Numbered from the stretch's first letter, positions 9,636 to 18,894 are shown. The stretch is 64,000 bases of DNA from Candidatus Zhuqueibacterota bacterium (GCA_016926625.1 JAFGOE010000075.1:31566-95565), one strand, 5' to 3'. The notes: generated by a model not told the origin, from the letters alone. A program made the numbers and translations.

Positions 9636-11132
9636 CTAATTGCGACTGAACGATGATAAAGCGATACAGATCTGATCTTGCAGATCCATGACGACCTGTA
9701 CATCACATAGAAAATTATTCACCATGATCGAAAAGACAAGAGTCTCATCATCTCGGGTCGTCGCGTAACCAGACAGGCATCTCACATTAGAGATAGTCCC
9801 CGTCTTTGCAAAAATCTTCCCCTCAGCGCTCGTCCCTTTCATTCTGTAACCGATCGTCCCGTCGATCCCGGCGATGGGCAGGCTCTGGCGAAAAATGTTT
9901 CCATATTGATGATAATACATGCCTCGAAGTATCTTAACAATCTGCGCCGGGGAAATGTAGTTATAGCGACTGAGTCCCGAACCATCTTTGTATTGATAGG
10001 AGTCATCCTCTAAACCGAAGCGTACCAGTGTTTCCCTGATTATATTTTCTCCCTCCTCGAAACTGCCTTCTTTTCCAAAATGATAACCAAGCAGTTTAAC
10101 GAAACTTTCGGCGTAAAGATTTTGTGATCTCTTCATCAGTACGTTGAGCACGTCGGAAAACGGTGGCGAGAGATGGGTATGTATCAGATGCCAATCGTGC
10201 ATAATGATGGTCGAATCGAGTTCGTCCGAGTCGATCAGCTCGCCTTTAACCGCGATACCGTGGCGGGCTAACTCGTGCGCCAGTCCGCTGAGAAAATAAC
10301 GCGTCGGATGATGGATAGCGATGTCTTCGGTAATTTTTTGGCCTGGTTTGATTGTACCGGAATAGGTCACCAAATTGGAGTTGGTCTCGCGGAAGATATT
10401 GATCTCTGTCTCCTCATCTTCATCGTCGATGATGGAGAGATCTGTCCGGAACGTTAGAACACCGTAATCCGGGAAGACTGAAAAGTCTAAATTCTGTCCC
10501 ATAGAGTCGACGCTCAGGGTCACCTGAGCATAATTTTCATTGAGCATCAGTCCACCGACTTCGGCTGAATAGTAATAGGTTAGATTGTCGACTGTCCATC
10601 CGTATCCGATATGTTGGTCATCGAATACATCATCGATACCGATCAGATCGCCCCGGATCTCTTTGATATGATGCTCGCCGAGGGACGTGATCCAATCCCG
10701 AAAAATGACACATGAGTCCGCATCATCGCAGAATCGGTAGGAGATCGTTGGATCACCGCTCCCAACGATGATCAGATCACCGTTTAGAATACCGTCCTCG
10801 ACCGTACCGTTCGTGTATAAGTTGGTTTGATAGCGAAAATCGGGTCCAAATTTCATCAGGGCGACGGCGGATGTTGGTATTTTCTCATTCGAAGCGGGCA
10901 TGAGCAGCTTCTGTGCATTGTGCTGATACATGATTTCACCGGTATCTAATGATTGGACAAGGATGCCTACGGTTGCTGTTTGGATTTCCGGGGTTTCGAC
11001 CAGGAGATCCATTTGATAGGCCAGTTTTTCACTGGCTGAGTGAACAGGTGGATGTTGTTTGATGTAACGAGGCGCACATCCGGAGGACAGAATTGAGATG
11101 GTAATGGCTGCAACTACACATTTTCTGATCAT
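9636..11132 (-). CDS. dacB: D-alanyl-D-alanine carboxypeptidase/endopeptidase (PBP4 type, peptidase S13)
   Basis: The 498-residue protein starts with a lipoprotein-like signal (SILSSGC, Cys19), so it is probably anchored in the periplasm. The penicillin-binding triad is present: SxxK as SNEK at residues 81-84, SxN as SQN in RSQNLYAES at about 340, and KTG in FAKTGTIS at about 440. The spacing between the first two motifs is long, as in class C PBP4/DacB enzymes that carry extra domains there. These enzymes trim the terminal D-Ala and cut 3-4 cross-links in peptidoglycan. A GGTG-type ribosome-binding site precedes the ATG. The gene is monocistronic and converges on coaE. Confidence 0.9.
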   Translation of the reverse strand: MIRKCVVAAITISILSSGCAPRYIKQHPPVHSASEKLAYQMDLLVETPEIQTATVGILVQSLDTGEIMYQHNAQKLLMPASNEKIPTSAVALMKFGPDFRYQTNLYTNGTVEDGILNGDLIIVGSGDPTISYRFCDDADSCVIFRDWITSLGEHHIKEIRGDLIGIDDVFDDQHIGYGWTVDNLTYYYSAEVGGLMLNENYAQVTLSVDSMGQNLDFSVFPDYGVLTFRTDLSIIDDEDEETEINIFRETNSNLVTYSGTIKPGQKITEDIAIHHPTRYFLSGLAHELARHGIAVKGELIDSDELDSTIIMHDWHLIHTHLSPPFSDVLNVLMKRSQNLYAESFVKLLGYHFGKEGSFEEGENIIRETLVRFGLEDDSYQYKDGSGLSRYNYISPAQIVKILRGMYYHQYGNIFRQSLPIAGIDGTIGYRMKGTSAEGKIFAKTGTISNVRCLSGYATTRDDETLVFSIMVNNFLCDVQVVMDLQDQICIALSSFSRN

Positions 11133-11251
11133 AATTCACCACATGGTAATAAGTTATCATTTAGGGCTGAAAGAAGGAATCGCATCAGTTATTGTTTATG
11201 CGTTATAAAAAACAATATAATGAGTTTAGCCAATAAAATCAAGCTGAATCC

Positions 11252-11287
11252 AAAAAAAAGCCAGATCGAAAGTGAGTGATCTGGCTT
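11252..11287 (-). terminator. Intrinsic terminator of the 11314-12486 gene
   Basis: Read on the - strand, a 10-bp perfect stem (AAGCCAGATC paired with GATCTGGCTT, 10-base loop) is followed at once by eight T. It starts 27 bases after the stop codon of the barrel gene. Confidence 0.9.
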
Positions 11288-11313
11288 GATTAAAGTAGTT
11301 AAAACGATGATAT

Positions 11314-12486
11314 TTATTCGATCGGTTCGTTTTCTTTCTTTTCCTCATCGGGGCGTTGATAATCGCCTTCAAGAATTCGTCTTAAGCGTTCCAGTTCGCG
11401 TTCGGCTTTTTGTCTCTCATTTTTAATCCGTTCAAGTTCTTCCTCTGCCGATTCGGTCTCTCTCTGCTCCCGGATGATTTGTTCGAATAGCTCTCGTCTG
11501 CTCTCCGCTTTCTTGATCAGGATGTCCTTTTCGCTTATCGTAAACACTTCGGTCGGCAGGATTTGCATCTTCATGCCAAGGTTTATTCGCCAGGCAGGGT
11601 AGTTAGGCATGCCGTGAATTTTATGGTCGAAATAATAGAGTGATTCGTCGTTATTTGATGAGATTCTGAAATCGGCTCCAAAATTAAACGCCAGCCAGCG
11701 GGTCACCCGGTAGGAGATGCCCGGGGTGAGATAGGCATAGTTTTCCAGGCTGTATGCGGTCTGTTTAGGGGGTCTTTGGATAAACGCATTACCGTGCAAT
11801 TCGAGTGAAAAATCGAACTCGGCGTTCGGAAAGCTTATACCGAGGCTATAGGTGAACTCCTGCGACATGGATGATACTTTGATTGAATCGAGGTTCTGAT
11901 CCTCGGAGAGTCTTTGTCCGACATCATTGTGATTATAATAGCCTAAATTCAGATAAGCGTTGAGATTATCTTCAGGATAGAGTGGATCACGGGAGTAGGT
12001 GCCCATGGCCTTTAATCCCCAGGAGACCGTTCCGGCGGAATAGGGTTCGAATACCACATTGTGATATTTGGCGGTAGGGAAACGGGTTTGCAGCATAAAA
12101 CCGTATGCCAGCGAGCTATTCTTCAATCGATACGATCCGAGTTTCAGGCTGAGGAACAGATCGTCGGGCAAATTATAGCCTTTCCCTCCCTTACCCTTAT
12201 GGCTGTCCTGGTAGATAATCGGAGCCACTTGCATTTCAAGATGGTCGCTAACGCCGTAATTCACACTAAGCGCTCCTTGTACATCCCACACGGTCACTGC
12301 ACTGTTCGGGGAGACTTTACCGAAAAATCGTGATTGTGCCTTAACGGTCATATGTCCTTGTTTCAATGTCCAGGCAGAACCGACATAATGGAGACCATAT
12401 CCTCCGTTCATCGAATTTCCCGATGCAAGTGGGGATGTCCATATGAGAATGCACATCCCCAACAATGCAGTCTTCCATGACACCAT
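11314..12486 (-). CDS. Outer-membrane beta-barrel protein with C-terminal coiled coil, function unknown
   Basis: The ATG at 12486 is preceded at 9 bases by GGAGG; an in-frame TTG two codons upstream is too close to that site. The 390-residue protein has a signal peptide (ALLGMCILIWTSPLASG). A long stretch of alternating polar and aromatic residues then suggests beta strands (YGLHYVGSAWTL, LEMQVAPIIYQDS, WRINLGMKMQI). From about residue 310 to the end there is a strongly charged Glu/Arg-rich helix that is probably a coiled coil. It is most likely a channel or structural protein of the outer membrane with a periplasmic tail. No family was recognised beyond the general fold. An intrinsic terminator follows the gene. 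Confidence 0.7.
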   Translation of the reverse strand: MVSWKTALLGMCILIWTSPLASGNSMNGGYGLHYVGSAWTLKQGHMTVKAQSRFFGKVSPNSAVTVWDVQGALSVNYGVSDHLEMQVAPIIYQDSHKGKGGKGYNLPDDLFLSLKLGSYRLKNSSLAYGFMLQTRFPTAKYHNVVFEPYSAGTVSWGLKAMGTYSRDPLYPEDNLNAYLNLGYYNHNDVGQRLSEDQNLDSIKVSSMSQEFTYSLGISFPNAEFDFSLELHGNAFIQRPPKQTAYSLENYAYLTPGISYRVTRWLAFNFGADFRISSNNDESLYYFDHKIHGMPNYPAWRINLGMKMQILPTEVFTISEKDILIKKAESRRELFEQIIREQRETESAEEELERIKNERQKAERELERLRRILEGDYQRPDEEKKENEPIE

Positions 12487-12659
12487 CTTCAAAATCCTCC
12501 GCGTTGTACGATTCCAGATGCTAATGCAAAAATTTATAGAAATTATAATATTTCGATCAAATAATCAATGATTTTCTAATATATTACAAAGGTTTAATGA
12601 ACCAGCTGATGAGCTGCGACTTCTGAACATTGTATTCATCACGCTAATAAACCGGTGCT

Positions 12660-13163
12660 CTACTTGCTGCTGTAGAATGTGATGAGATAGTAGATCTGAG
12701 CGAGGAGAGCCAGCTTAGTTGTAAATTCAACAAACGAATTAATATGATGCCATTTTGAACCAGAAATAATAATGGTATCACCCGGGTTTAACATGGGAAT
12801 CAACGATTCGTCGCCGTCCTTTAAATATTGTGACACATTGATCTCTGAGATATTTTTCTCGGATGCGCTGGTACTTTCGGAATGTATAATTTTGATGTTG
12901 GATAATTTAGCTCCCTTGCTGGGTCCTCCGGCATAGGAGATCAGCGACATCAAATCCGTTTCGCTCGGGACCATATATTGACCCGGTTTGTTGACAAATC
13001 CCCAGATGTTCACTTTGATCAATAGTTCATCGCCTGTGCCCAGAAAATATTGAGCTCCGCGCGAATATTTATCCTCTTTGAGTTCCTGTGCGACCAGCAG
13101 ACCGGAAAAAGTAAAAAATTGGATGAAGTACATGACTAAAATTTTTTTACCCAGGATACGCAT
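12660..13163 (-). CDS. SLBB-domain protein, polysaccharide-export type
   Basis: GGAGG stands 5 bases before the ATG. The 167-residue protein has a signal peptide followed by the short lead-in FLGTGDELLIKVNIWG. The SLBB-like segment NKPGQYMVPSETDLMSLISYAGGP comes next, broken here as NKPGQYMVP and LISYAGGP. PGDTIIIS (about residue 128) is the usual exit of an SLBB fold. A hydrophobic stretch near the C-terminus (about 145-163) may anchor it. SLBB domains occur in Wza-type outer-membrane export proteins. This one has only the single domain and lacks the N-terminal export domain, so it may be an accessory piece rather than a full channel. Confidence 0.7.
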   Translation of the reverse strand: MRILGKKILVMYFIQFFTFSGLLVAQELKEDKYSRGAQYFLGTGDELLIKVNIWGFVNKPGQYMVPSETDLMSLISYAGGPSKGAKLSNIKIIHSESTSASEKNISEINVSQYLKDGDESLIPMLNPGDTIIISGSKWHHINSFVEFTTKLALLAQIYYLITFYSSK

Positions 13164-13492
13164 TCGTTCCTCCGTCTCAGGGTGTTGATATGGTGTATGA
13201 AATGAGTTGAATGATATTGAAATTCACATTCAATATCAAGTAAAATTAGGGCGATCTAGAAATTATTACAATACTTTAGCATTTATATAAAGTATGATAA
13301 AAACTGGTTAGATAGTGTGCAAAATATCAATTATGAAAAGTCGTTGCAAGAACAATACCAAACAGAGGGTGAATGACGGTATGGAACAATTTTGATGGGT
13401 CAAATCGTGTGGTCAAAAGCGATGATCTGGGCATCAGGACGCAATATGGAGGGAAATGAATTTTTAAATGTTTGATCTAGGGATGTGTTTTA
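13164..13492. other. Intergenic region with one inverted repeat
   Basis: This 329-base AT-rich stretch holds no credible gene. The only structure noticed is TGATATTGA at 13212-13220 and TCAATATCA at 13230-13238, a 9-bp inverted repeat with a 9-base spacer. It lies about 50-75 bases upstream of the SLBB gene start, where an operator could be. Confidence 0.4.
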
Positions 13493-13873
13493 TTAAGAAA
13501 ATATTTTCGTGTACGAACCCCAGGCGATCTGATTTTCCCAGATGCGCAGAGTGATCGCATGCACGTTGGAAACCTTGATCTCATCGGCCATCATGTCACA
13601 CATCGTTCGGGCGATATTTTCTATGCTGGGATTTACGTCTTTAAATTCCTCGAAATCGTTCAGTGTTCTGTTACGATAACGTGCAACGAGATGATCCAGG
13701 ATGTTTTCGAGGTAGATTATATCAATCAGATAGCCGTTACGATCCAGCGTATTGCCGGAAACGACCAGTTCGATTTGATAATGATTTGAATGCAATTCAT
13801 CTTCGATCCCCCACTCCTCACTCATCAGATGGTGCTGTGCAATGAAATTGCGCTTCACAGATACTTCATACAT
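13493..13873 (-). CDS. 6-pyruvoyl-tetrahydropterin synthase / QueD-like protein, variant active site
   Basis: The start at 13873 is chosen because GGGAGG lies 6 bases upstream; an in-frame start further up lacks this. The 126-residue length fits the family. His residues for the zinc site are visible in AQHHL (near residue 13) and HSNHY (near 29). The second half carries RNRTLNDFEEFKDVNPSIENIA, shortened here to LNDFEEF and NPSIENIA, a good match to PTPS/QueD proteins. The usual Cys four residues before the HxH motif is Glu, and the Gly of HGH is Ser. The family makes 6-carboxy-tetrahydropterin for queuosine or related pterins. The altered active site makes the reaction uncertain. Confidence 0.75.
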   Translation of the reverse strand: MYEVSVKRNFIAQHHLMSEEWGIEDELHSNHYQIELVVSGNTLDRNGYLIDIIYLENILDHLVARYRNRTLNDFEEFKDVNPSIENIARTMCDMMADEIKVSNVHAITLRIWENQIAWGSYTKIFS

Positions 13874-14091
13874 TAATGCCTCCCAAATCAGAATAGATGT
13901 ATTCTGCATCTGAATAAACACCTCTGTCTCACGGATTTAGAAAAGAGATCATCAGATCACGTGATCATCGTCAGGGTGGATATGATAAAGTTTTATCTTT
14001 TTTTTCGTTGTTCGAACAGGATCATGTATGCCGGATGTTGTTTATGGATCAAATAAGAGATCGAATGTGCCGCCGTGCATCGTCATTAGAA

Positions 14092-14571
14092 TTATTCGAA
14101 CATGAGTTCATACATTTCGTAATGCTCGTTCGTCATGCCCAGGTTTCGATAGACATGTTGTGCGTGAATGTTGCGCTTATCGACGTATAAACGCAATCCT
14201 TTCACCCGCGAACGGCGGGCGATTGTCTCGACGTGCCTGAACATTTCTCTAAAAACACCTTTACCTCTGGACTCCGGAACGATGTAGACGCTGTGAATCC
14301 ACCAGACGTCCGCGTTGCGCCAATCGCTCCATTCTTTTAATATCAGCAGTGAACCAATAACCTGATCCGCTGTGCTGCGGGCAACAAGATAGAACCCGCG
14401 ATCTGGTTGGTCGAGAATTGTAGTTACACCCCTGATAACCGTAACTCTGTCCAACCTCAAGCCTTCCGTTTCCAGCGCCATCATTATCTGGAACTCAGCG
14501 ATGACCTCAATATCCTTTCTGGTACCCTGTCCGACCGTTATCGGATTAATCGACATCCTATGCTCTGACAT
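14092..14571 (-). CDS. GNAT-family N-acetyltransferase
   Basis: The 159-residue protein shows the GNAT fold order: a first strand and helix with DIEVIAEFQ, strand YLVARSTADQVIGSLLI, then the acetyl-CoA loop VPESRGKGVFREMF (R/QxxGxG/A type) at about 100-113, followed by AQHVYRNLGMTNEHYEMYEL, split here as HVYRNLGM and EHYEMYEL. The family transfers an acetyl group from acetyl-CoA to amines; the acceptor is unknown. It begins 38 bases after the S46 peptidase gene and may be co-transcribed. A second ATG five codons in is an alternative start. Confidence 0.85.
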   Translation of the reverse strand: MSEHRMSINPITVGQGTRKDIEVIAEFQIMMALETEGLRLDRVTVIRGVTTILDQPDRGFYLVARSTADQVIGSLLILKEWSDWRNADVWWIHSVYIVPESRGKGVFREMFRHVETIARRSRVKGLRLYVDKRNIHAQHVYRNLGMTNEHYEMYELMFE

Positions 14572-14609
14572 TTTCTATCTTTCTATTAGTGGACCGGCCT
14601 CGACGTAGA

Positions 14610-16772
14610 TCAATCGATCCCCATTTCGACAAGCAGATGATCAGCCCCTCCGAATTTTTGAGTGACCCAGAGAACATAACGGATGTCCACGGCGATGGAC
14701 CTGCTGTAATTAGCGTTCCAGGCATAATCATTGATCGTGGCATCGTAGGCCCTGTCGAAATTGATGCCGACCATCTCACCGCGTGCATTGAGAACGGGAC
14801 TCCCAGAATTGCCCCCGGTCGTATCCATGTCGTAGAGGATACAGGTTGGGACGCCACCCAGTTTTTCATGATTGAATCTTCCGAAATTGCGATCGCGTAT
14901 GAGATCGACCAATCGGTTCGGGGAATCAAAAGGCTCCACGCCGGTCGTTTTCTCCAGTACGCCCTGAACAGTTGTGATCGGGTGATAATAGACTGCATCG
15001 GCTGGTGAATATCCTTTGATTTGCCCGTATGTAAATCGGAGCGTGCTGTTCGCATCAGGGATGAACTCTTTTTCCATAAACTCCTTCTTGACATCAACGA
15101 GCTGCGAGTGCAATTCATCGATCTTGCCTTTTCTGTTTTGTCTGACCTCTCTCAAATCCTTATAGATCGGGTACAGTTTATCTGCTATACTGATGAACGG
15201 ATCGTTTATCTTTAAAAGCTCTTTGGTGGACAATTTAAATGCATCCGTTAAGAAGGCCTCTTCGTCGAGTTGGGTAGTTTCATATGCATTATTCAAGAAT
15301 TCATCGATGTTGTTTATTTCAGGAGTTTGTCCTGATGCAATATTCCACAATGGTTGGATGCTCATACATGCAGGGAGTACCAGGGCGTCATTCAGAAATT
15401 TTTTCATGAACTGCATATCGGTGGGTTGATGATAGCTCTTCAACGAAAGAATGCTGTTCTTTACGGTTCTATCGAAATTACGATCCATGTAGTCCGCTTC
15501 TCGCTCCAGATCATCTTTTTTCCGTTCGATGGAGGATTCGTAGATCGTGGACGCCAGATTGAACATGGTCACATTGCGTTTCAAATAATCCAACAGAAGA
15601 TCGCGATCTGAGGTCGTTTGAATCTCTTCATAGACCTGTCCTATGTTTTGCAGCAGACTTCCGTATCGTTCTTTTCGTCCTGCATCCTGGTCGATATAGG
15701 ATTGCAGAGCTTTTTCCCGTTCCCGCCAGACATCGATTAAATTTAAACGCCGGATCCCCTTTAATTTTCCTTGATAATTTTTAATGGTATTATCGCGTCC
15801 TTTAATCCTGTCGGCCAGGGTGATAGCGATCGACCGGTCGTCTTTACCCATGTCGAGCATGAGTTGGTTTTGCCAGGAATAGAGATCCACGACATAGGGC
15901 ATACGTTTATTGTATTCGTAATCGAGGTAGTGAGATGTCTGATGGCGATACGTTCGTCCGGGATATCCGAAGATGAAGACGAAATCACCTTCTTCAACAC
16001 CTTCAGGTTGAACCTTAAGATAGTTCTTCGGTTGAAACGGAACATTGTTCGCAGAATATTCGGCAGGAGAACCATCCGGAGCAACATAGGCGCGCATGAA
16101 TGAAAAATCACCCGTGTGGCGCGGCCATTCCCAATTATCGATATCACCACCGAACTCACCGATCGATCTCGGAGGTGCGTAGACAAGACGGATATCCTTG
16201 AGGTATGTGTAGATGAACAGGATGTATGTTTTGCCGATGAACATCTCCGACACTTCAGCACGTTTCCCCGGATTTTTCGATTCGGCTCGTTTGATGATGG
16301 CCTTGATCTTCTTTTCGATCGCCTTTGTTCTGTCACCGTAATCCATATCTTTTTTGATGACACTCAATACGTCTTTAGAAACATAGCGATAGGACTCGGT
16401 GATACGGACCGTATAACCTTTCGCTTGAATCTCTTCCGATCGGTCACGGGCCAGGAAACCGTTGCTGATGTAGTCATGTTCTTCAGAGCTGGCTGTTTGT
16501 ATGGCGCCGTATGCACAATGGTGATTTGTTAAAATTAAACCATGGGGTGACACGAAAGAGCCTGTGCATCCATCCAGTTTACAGATCCCATCGATCAGAC
16601 TGATGCCTCCGGGATTGTAAATATCGAGGACATCGATCTCCAAACCCTTCGATTTAAGTTCGAGTTTATGGATTTCACTCATCGGATACATGCCTTCTTC
16701 GGCTCCCAGCTTGTGTTGAAATGTAAACGAGATTATAACGAGAGCGATTATCGTCGTGATATTTTTTTGCAC
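14610..16772 (-). CDS. S46-family dipeptidyl-peptidase, DPP11-like
   Basis: I place the start at a GTG (16772) with GGGAG 7 bases upstream; an in-frame start further up at 16805 lacks this spacing. The result is about 720 residues with a signal peptide. The S46 catalytic triad can be read: His in LTNHHCAYG near residue 80, Asp in the GGDIDNWEWPRHTGDF segment, and Ser in GGNSGSPV near 645. Eighteen residues after that Ser the sequence has Arg (GINFDR). In the Porphyromonas enzymes this position is Gly in DPP7 and Arg in DPP11, so Asp/Glu preference at P1 is expected. The enzyme works in the periplasm of asaccharolytic or peptide-using anaerobes, cutting dipeptides from oligopeptides for uptake. 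Confidence 0.93.
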   Translation of the reverse strand: MQKNITTIIALVIISFTFQHKLGAEEGMYPMSEIHKLELKSKGLEIDVLDIYNPGGISLIDGICKLDGCTGSFVSPHGLILTNHHCAYGAIQTASSEEHDYISNGFLARDRSEEIQAKGYTVRITESYRYVSKDVLSVIKKDMDYGDRTKAIEKKIKAIIKRAESKNPGKRAEVSEMFIGKTYILFIYTYLKDIRLVYAPPRSIGEFGGDIDNWEWPRHTGDFSFMRAYVAPDGSPAEYSANNVPFQPKNYLKVQPEGVEEGDFVFIFGYPGRTYRHQTSHYLDYEYNKRMPYVVDLYSWQNQLMLDMGKDDRSIAITLADRIKGRDNTIKNYQGKLKGIRRLNLIDVWREREKALQSYIDQDAGRKERYGSLLQNIGQVYEEIQTTSDRDLLLDYLKRNVTMFNLASTIYESSIERKKDDLEREADYMDRNFDRTVKNSILSLKSYHQPTDMQFMKKFLNDALVLPACMSIQPLWNIASGQTPEINNIDEFLNNAYETTQLDEEAFLTDAFKLSTKELLKINDPFISIADKLYPIYKDLREVRQNRKGKIDELHSQLVDVKKEFMEKEFIPDANSTLRFTYGQIKGYSPADAVYYHPITTVQGVLEKTTGVEPFDSPNRLVDLIRDRNFGRFNHEKLGGVPTCILYDMDTTGGNSGSPVLNARGEMVGINFDRAYDATINDYAWNANYSRSIAVDIRYVLWVTQKFGGADHLLVEMGID

Positions 16773-17032
16773 AATACATCTCCCATCCGTTAGGTTAATT
16801 CTCACTGTTTGCTTAACGAATATACGATCGTGTTACTCTCCTGCTTTATCATCATCTTAATTTAAGTACCATCTTGTACAGTATGAACTTGATGGTTTAA
16901 TAATATAATAGTTTTCGCCGTGAAATACAACTAAATATTTGCCAAGAACTTTTTATAAAACTATGCGTATGAATAGGTATGTTTTCTTATAAATCTTAAT
17001 TATTGATCAATTATGATAGGAGGATTCACGGA

Positions 17033-17779
17033 ATGTGTTCCAAATGCATCAAATTAATTGCTATTTGTGGCTTATTGCAACTGCTTACCGTTACGACGAC
17101 TCAAGCTCAGGTACAATTACAGGCTCAATCTCCATCTCGTTTTCAGGTTAATCTCGATTTTCTTACCGGTTTCCCTCAGAATGAATTCAAGGAAAATGTG
17201 AAGAATACGGGATTCGGACTGGGTGCAGAATTCTTATATCATATTCCAAATTCACCGTTATACCTGGGGGCTGGTCTGAATTTTCTGGTTTATGGGAGCG
17301 AATCGCGACGCGAAGCGATTTTTCCAAATATTCCGGATGTGACAGTAGAAGTTGAAACCTCAAATAATATCTTTTTTGGAGACCTCATCTTCCGAGCACA
17401 ACCGCCATCAGGATACCTGAACGAAGTTTTACATCCATATGTTGAAGGCTTGATGGGGTTCAACTATTTATGGACTGAAACCAGTATCAAGGACGATGAT
17501 TGGGATGATGATGATGAAATCAGTTCAAAAAACTATAGTGACACTGCTTTGAACTACGGTTTCGGTGCCGGCATTATGTTCCGCATCGCTACGGGTAAGG
17601 CAGAAGATGATTTTCATAACATCTATCTGGATGTCAACGTGCGGTATCTGTTCGGCGAGAAAGCCAAGTATTTGAAAAAAGGTGGTATCATTCGCGAAGA
17701 GAATAAGGTCACGTACAACCCGACTGAATCGACGACCGATTTACTCGTGCCTCGGCTTGGTGTGACATTTACTTTTTAA
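17033..17779 (+). CDS. Outer-membrane beta-barrel (porin-like) protein, function unknown
   Basis: The ATG at 17033 has AGGAGG 9 bases upstream; a TTG ten codons before it lacks a ribosome-binding site. The 248-residue protein has a signal peptide ending near TTTQAQ. Amphipathic strands follow, such as FQVNLDFLTGFPQ, LYLGAGLNFLVYGS and LDVNVRYLFGEKA, and a terminal Phe (VPRLGVTFTF) is typical of barrel proteins inserted by BamA. An acidic loop (DDDWDDDDE) lies near residue 165. It is probably a small barrel of the OmpA-like/porin type. No substrate can be suggested. Confidence 0.75.
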   Translation: MCSKCIKLIAICGLLQLLTVTTTQAQVQLQAQSPSRFQVNLDFLTGFPQNEFKENVKNTGFGLGAEFLYHIPNSPLYLGAGLNFLVYGSESRREAIFPNIPDVTVEVETSNNIFFGDLIFRAQPPSGYLNEVLHPYVEGLMGFNYLWTETSIKDDDWDDDDEISSKNYSDTALNYGFGAGIMFRIATGKAEDDFHNIYLDVNVRYLFGEKAKYLKKGGIIREENKVTYNPTESTTDLLVPRLGVTFTF

Positions 17780-17943
17780 CGTGACGAGTTGAATATTGGC
17801 GACCTTGCTGCGAAGGACGTAGTTTTCGTATTTTAGAAGTTCGTCCGCTCCGTATGATTATTTAAGCTTAAAATCATCATCAGAGGTGCATAATGGCCAA
17901 TTATAAAAATCGGCGAAGGACAATGCTTTAATAGACTATTTAG

Positions 17944-18070
17944 AGGCTGTATCAAAAGTCCTACTGCAAGATATTTACCACAACTAGTAGTAGCAAATCT
18001 AGTCTCTGCATACAATAGTTGGTATTCGACGAATAAATTCGTCACTACAAGTTGACTTTTGATACAGCCT
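17944..18070. mobile_element. MITE-like element with 17-bp terminal inverted repeats
   Basis: AGGCTGTATCAAAAGTC (17944-17960) is repeated perfectly inverted at 18054-18070, bounding 127 bp with no coding capacity. An inner hairpin GACGAAT-AA-ATTCGTC sits near 18029-18044. The repeat resembles ends of IS elements, so the element is probably moved in trans by a transposase elsewhere. A target duplication was not evident. It lies 5 bases from the stop of the PilZ gene. Confidence 0.7.
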
Positions 18071-18074
18071 ATTT

Positions 18075-18869
18075 CTATTCAGGACTCTCGTTAATATCCT
18101 TTACAATGACTCGCGGTCGTGTTTCCTTTGTGCCCGCTAATCCCATCCGACAAATTTTCAAAAAAATACGCTTTGCGTCTTCAGGATAATCAGGCTCATG
18201 CTTCTTCATCACCTCGAGCAGATCATAGAAAGTCCATTGCTCTTCTATTGTCAGATTATCCGTGATGTCTTCGAATAGTGTAAACGCCTTCTGCCTGAGC
18301 TCTTCCTCCTTCTTGATGTCCTTCAGATTAGAATAGCACTCCATGCTGCTGATTCTGGCTAACAGATCGTCGTCCGAGAGCGCTTCTTGCGGCACAGGCT
18401 TCACAGTTTTGGTGGTTTTTTTTCGGCGAGGACGATCGTCGATTACCTTGTAGGATGGCGTCAACGTATCGGGTTCAACTGGCTTTGGCGTCTCTGTATC
18501 AGACGCCTCCTCAAAGTCGTCCGTCTCTTCATTAAATTCCACCGCACAATAACACTTATGATCGTGAAAAACGGGTTGGACTCTCATAATTCGACCCGAG
18601 CATTTAATGGTCTCTTTACCCGGTTCCACGATCTCAATTTTTTCGATGTTTGGATCTTCGATGCCGATAAAATGCTCAATACTGGATGTATATCCCAATA
18701 AACCGGCTCTGCTGATATTTACTACACTGATCTCAACTACGCTTCCCCCTTTGAATTTGAATGTAACCTGCAGATCATTTTTCGGACTCATACGACGTCT
18801 TGGATGTTTCCTTCGCTCTACAAAGTCACCGTCCTTTTTGATCCTGCTGGTATCCGTTTTTCGCTGCAT
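18075..18869 (-). CDS. PilZ-domain protein (probable c-di-GMP receptor)
   Basis: The 264-residue protein begins with a PilZ domain. An RxxxR motif (RKHPR within ERRKHPRRRM, about residues 19-28) is followed by NxSxxG as NISRAG near residue 52; both contact cyclic di-GMP in known PilZ proteins. The second half, from about residue 130, is charged and predicted helical, with no family that I recognise. No signal peptide is present, so it is cytoplasmic. GAGGAA precedes the ATG. It is transcribed after the radical SAM gene, 26 bases away, and may connect second-messenger level to the envelope-glycan cluster upstream. Confidence 0.85.
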   Translation of the reverse strand: MQRKTDTSRIKKDGDFVERRKHPRRRMSPKNDLQVTFKFKGGSVVEISVVNISRAGLLGYTSSIEHFIGIEDPNIEKIEIVEPGKETIKCSGRIMRVQPVFHDHKCYCAVEFNEETDDFEEASDTETPKPVEPDTLTPSYKVIDDRPRRKKTTKTVKPVPQEALSDDDLLARISSMECYSNLKDIKKEEELRQKAFTLFEDITDNLTIEEQWTFYDLLEVMKKHEPDYPEDAKRIFLKICRMGLAGTKETRPRVIVKDINESPE

Positions 18870-18894
18870 GACGTATTCCTCGCGTGATAACGCA

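Noticed and set aside
14558..15118. 186-codon - strand frame inside the S46 peptidase gene
   Set aside because: It lies in another frame of a clearly conserved gene with all catalytic motifs and reads as biased, Ser/Arg-rich sequence.
15761..16363. 200-codon - strand frame inside the S46 peptidase gene
   Set aside because: Same reason; its translation is Arg/Ser/Thr-rich and shows no domain.
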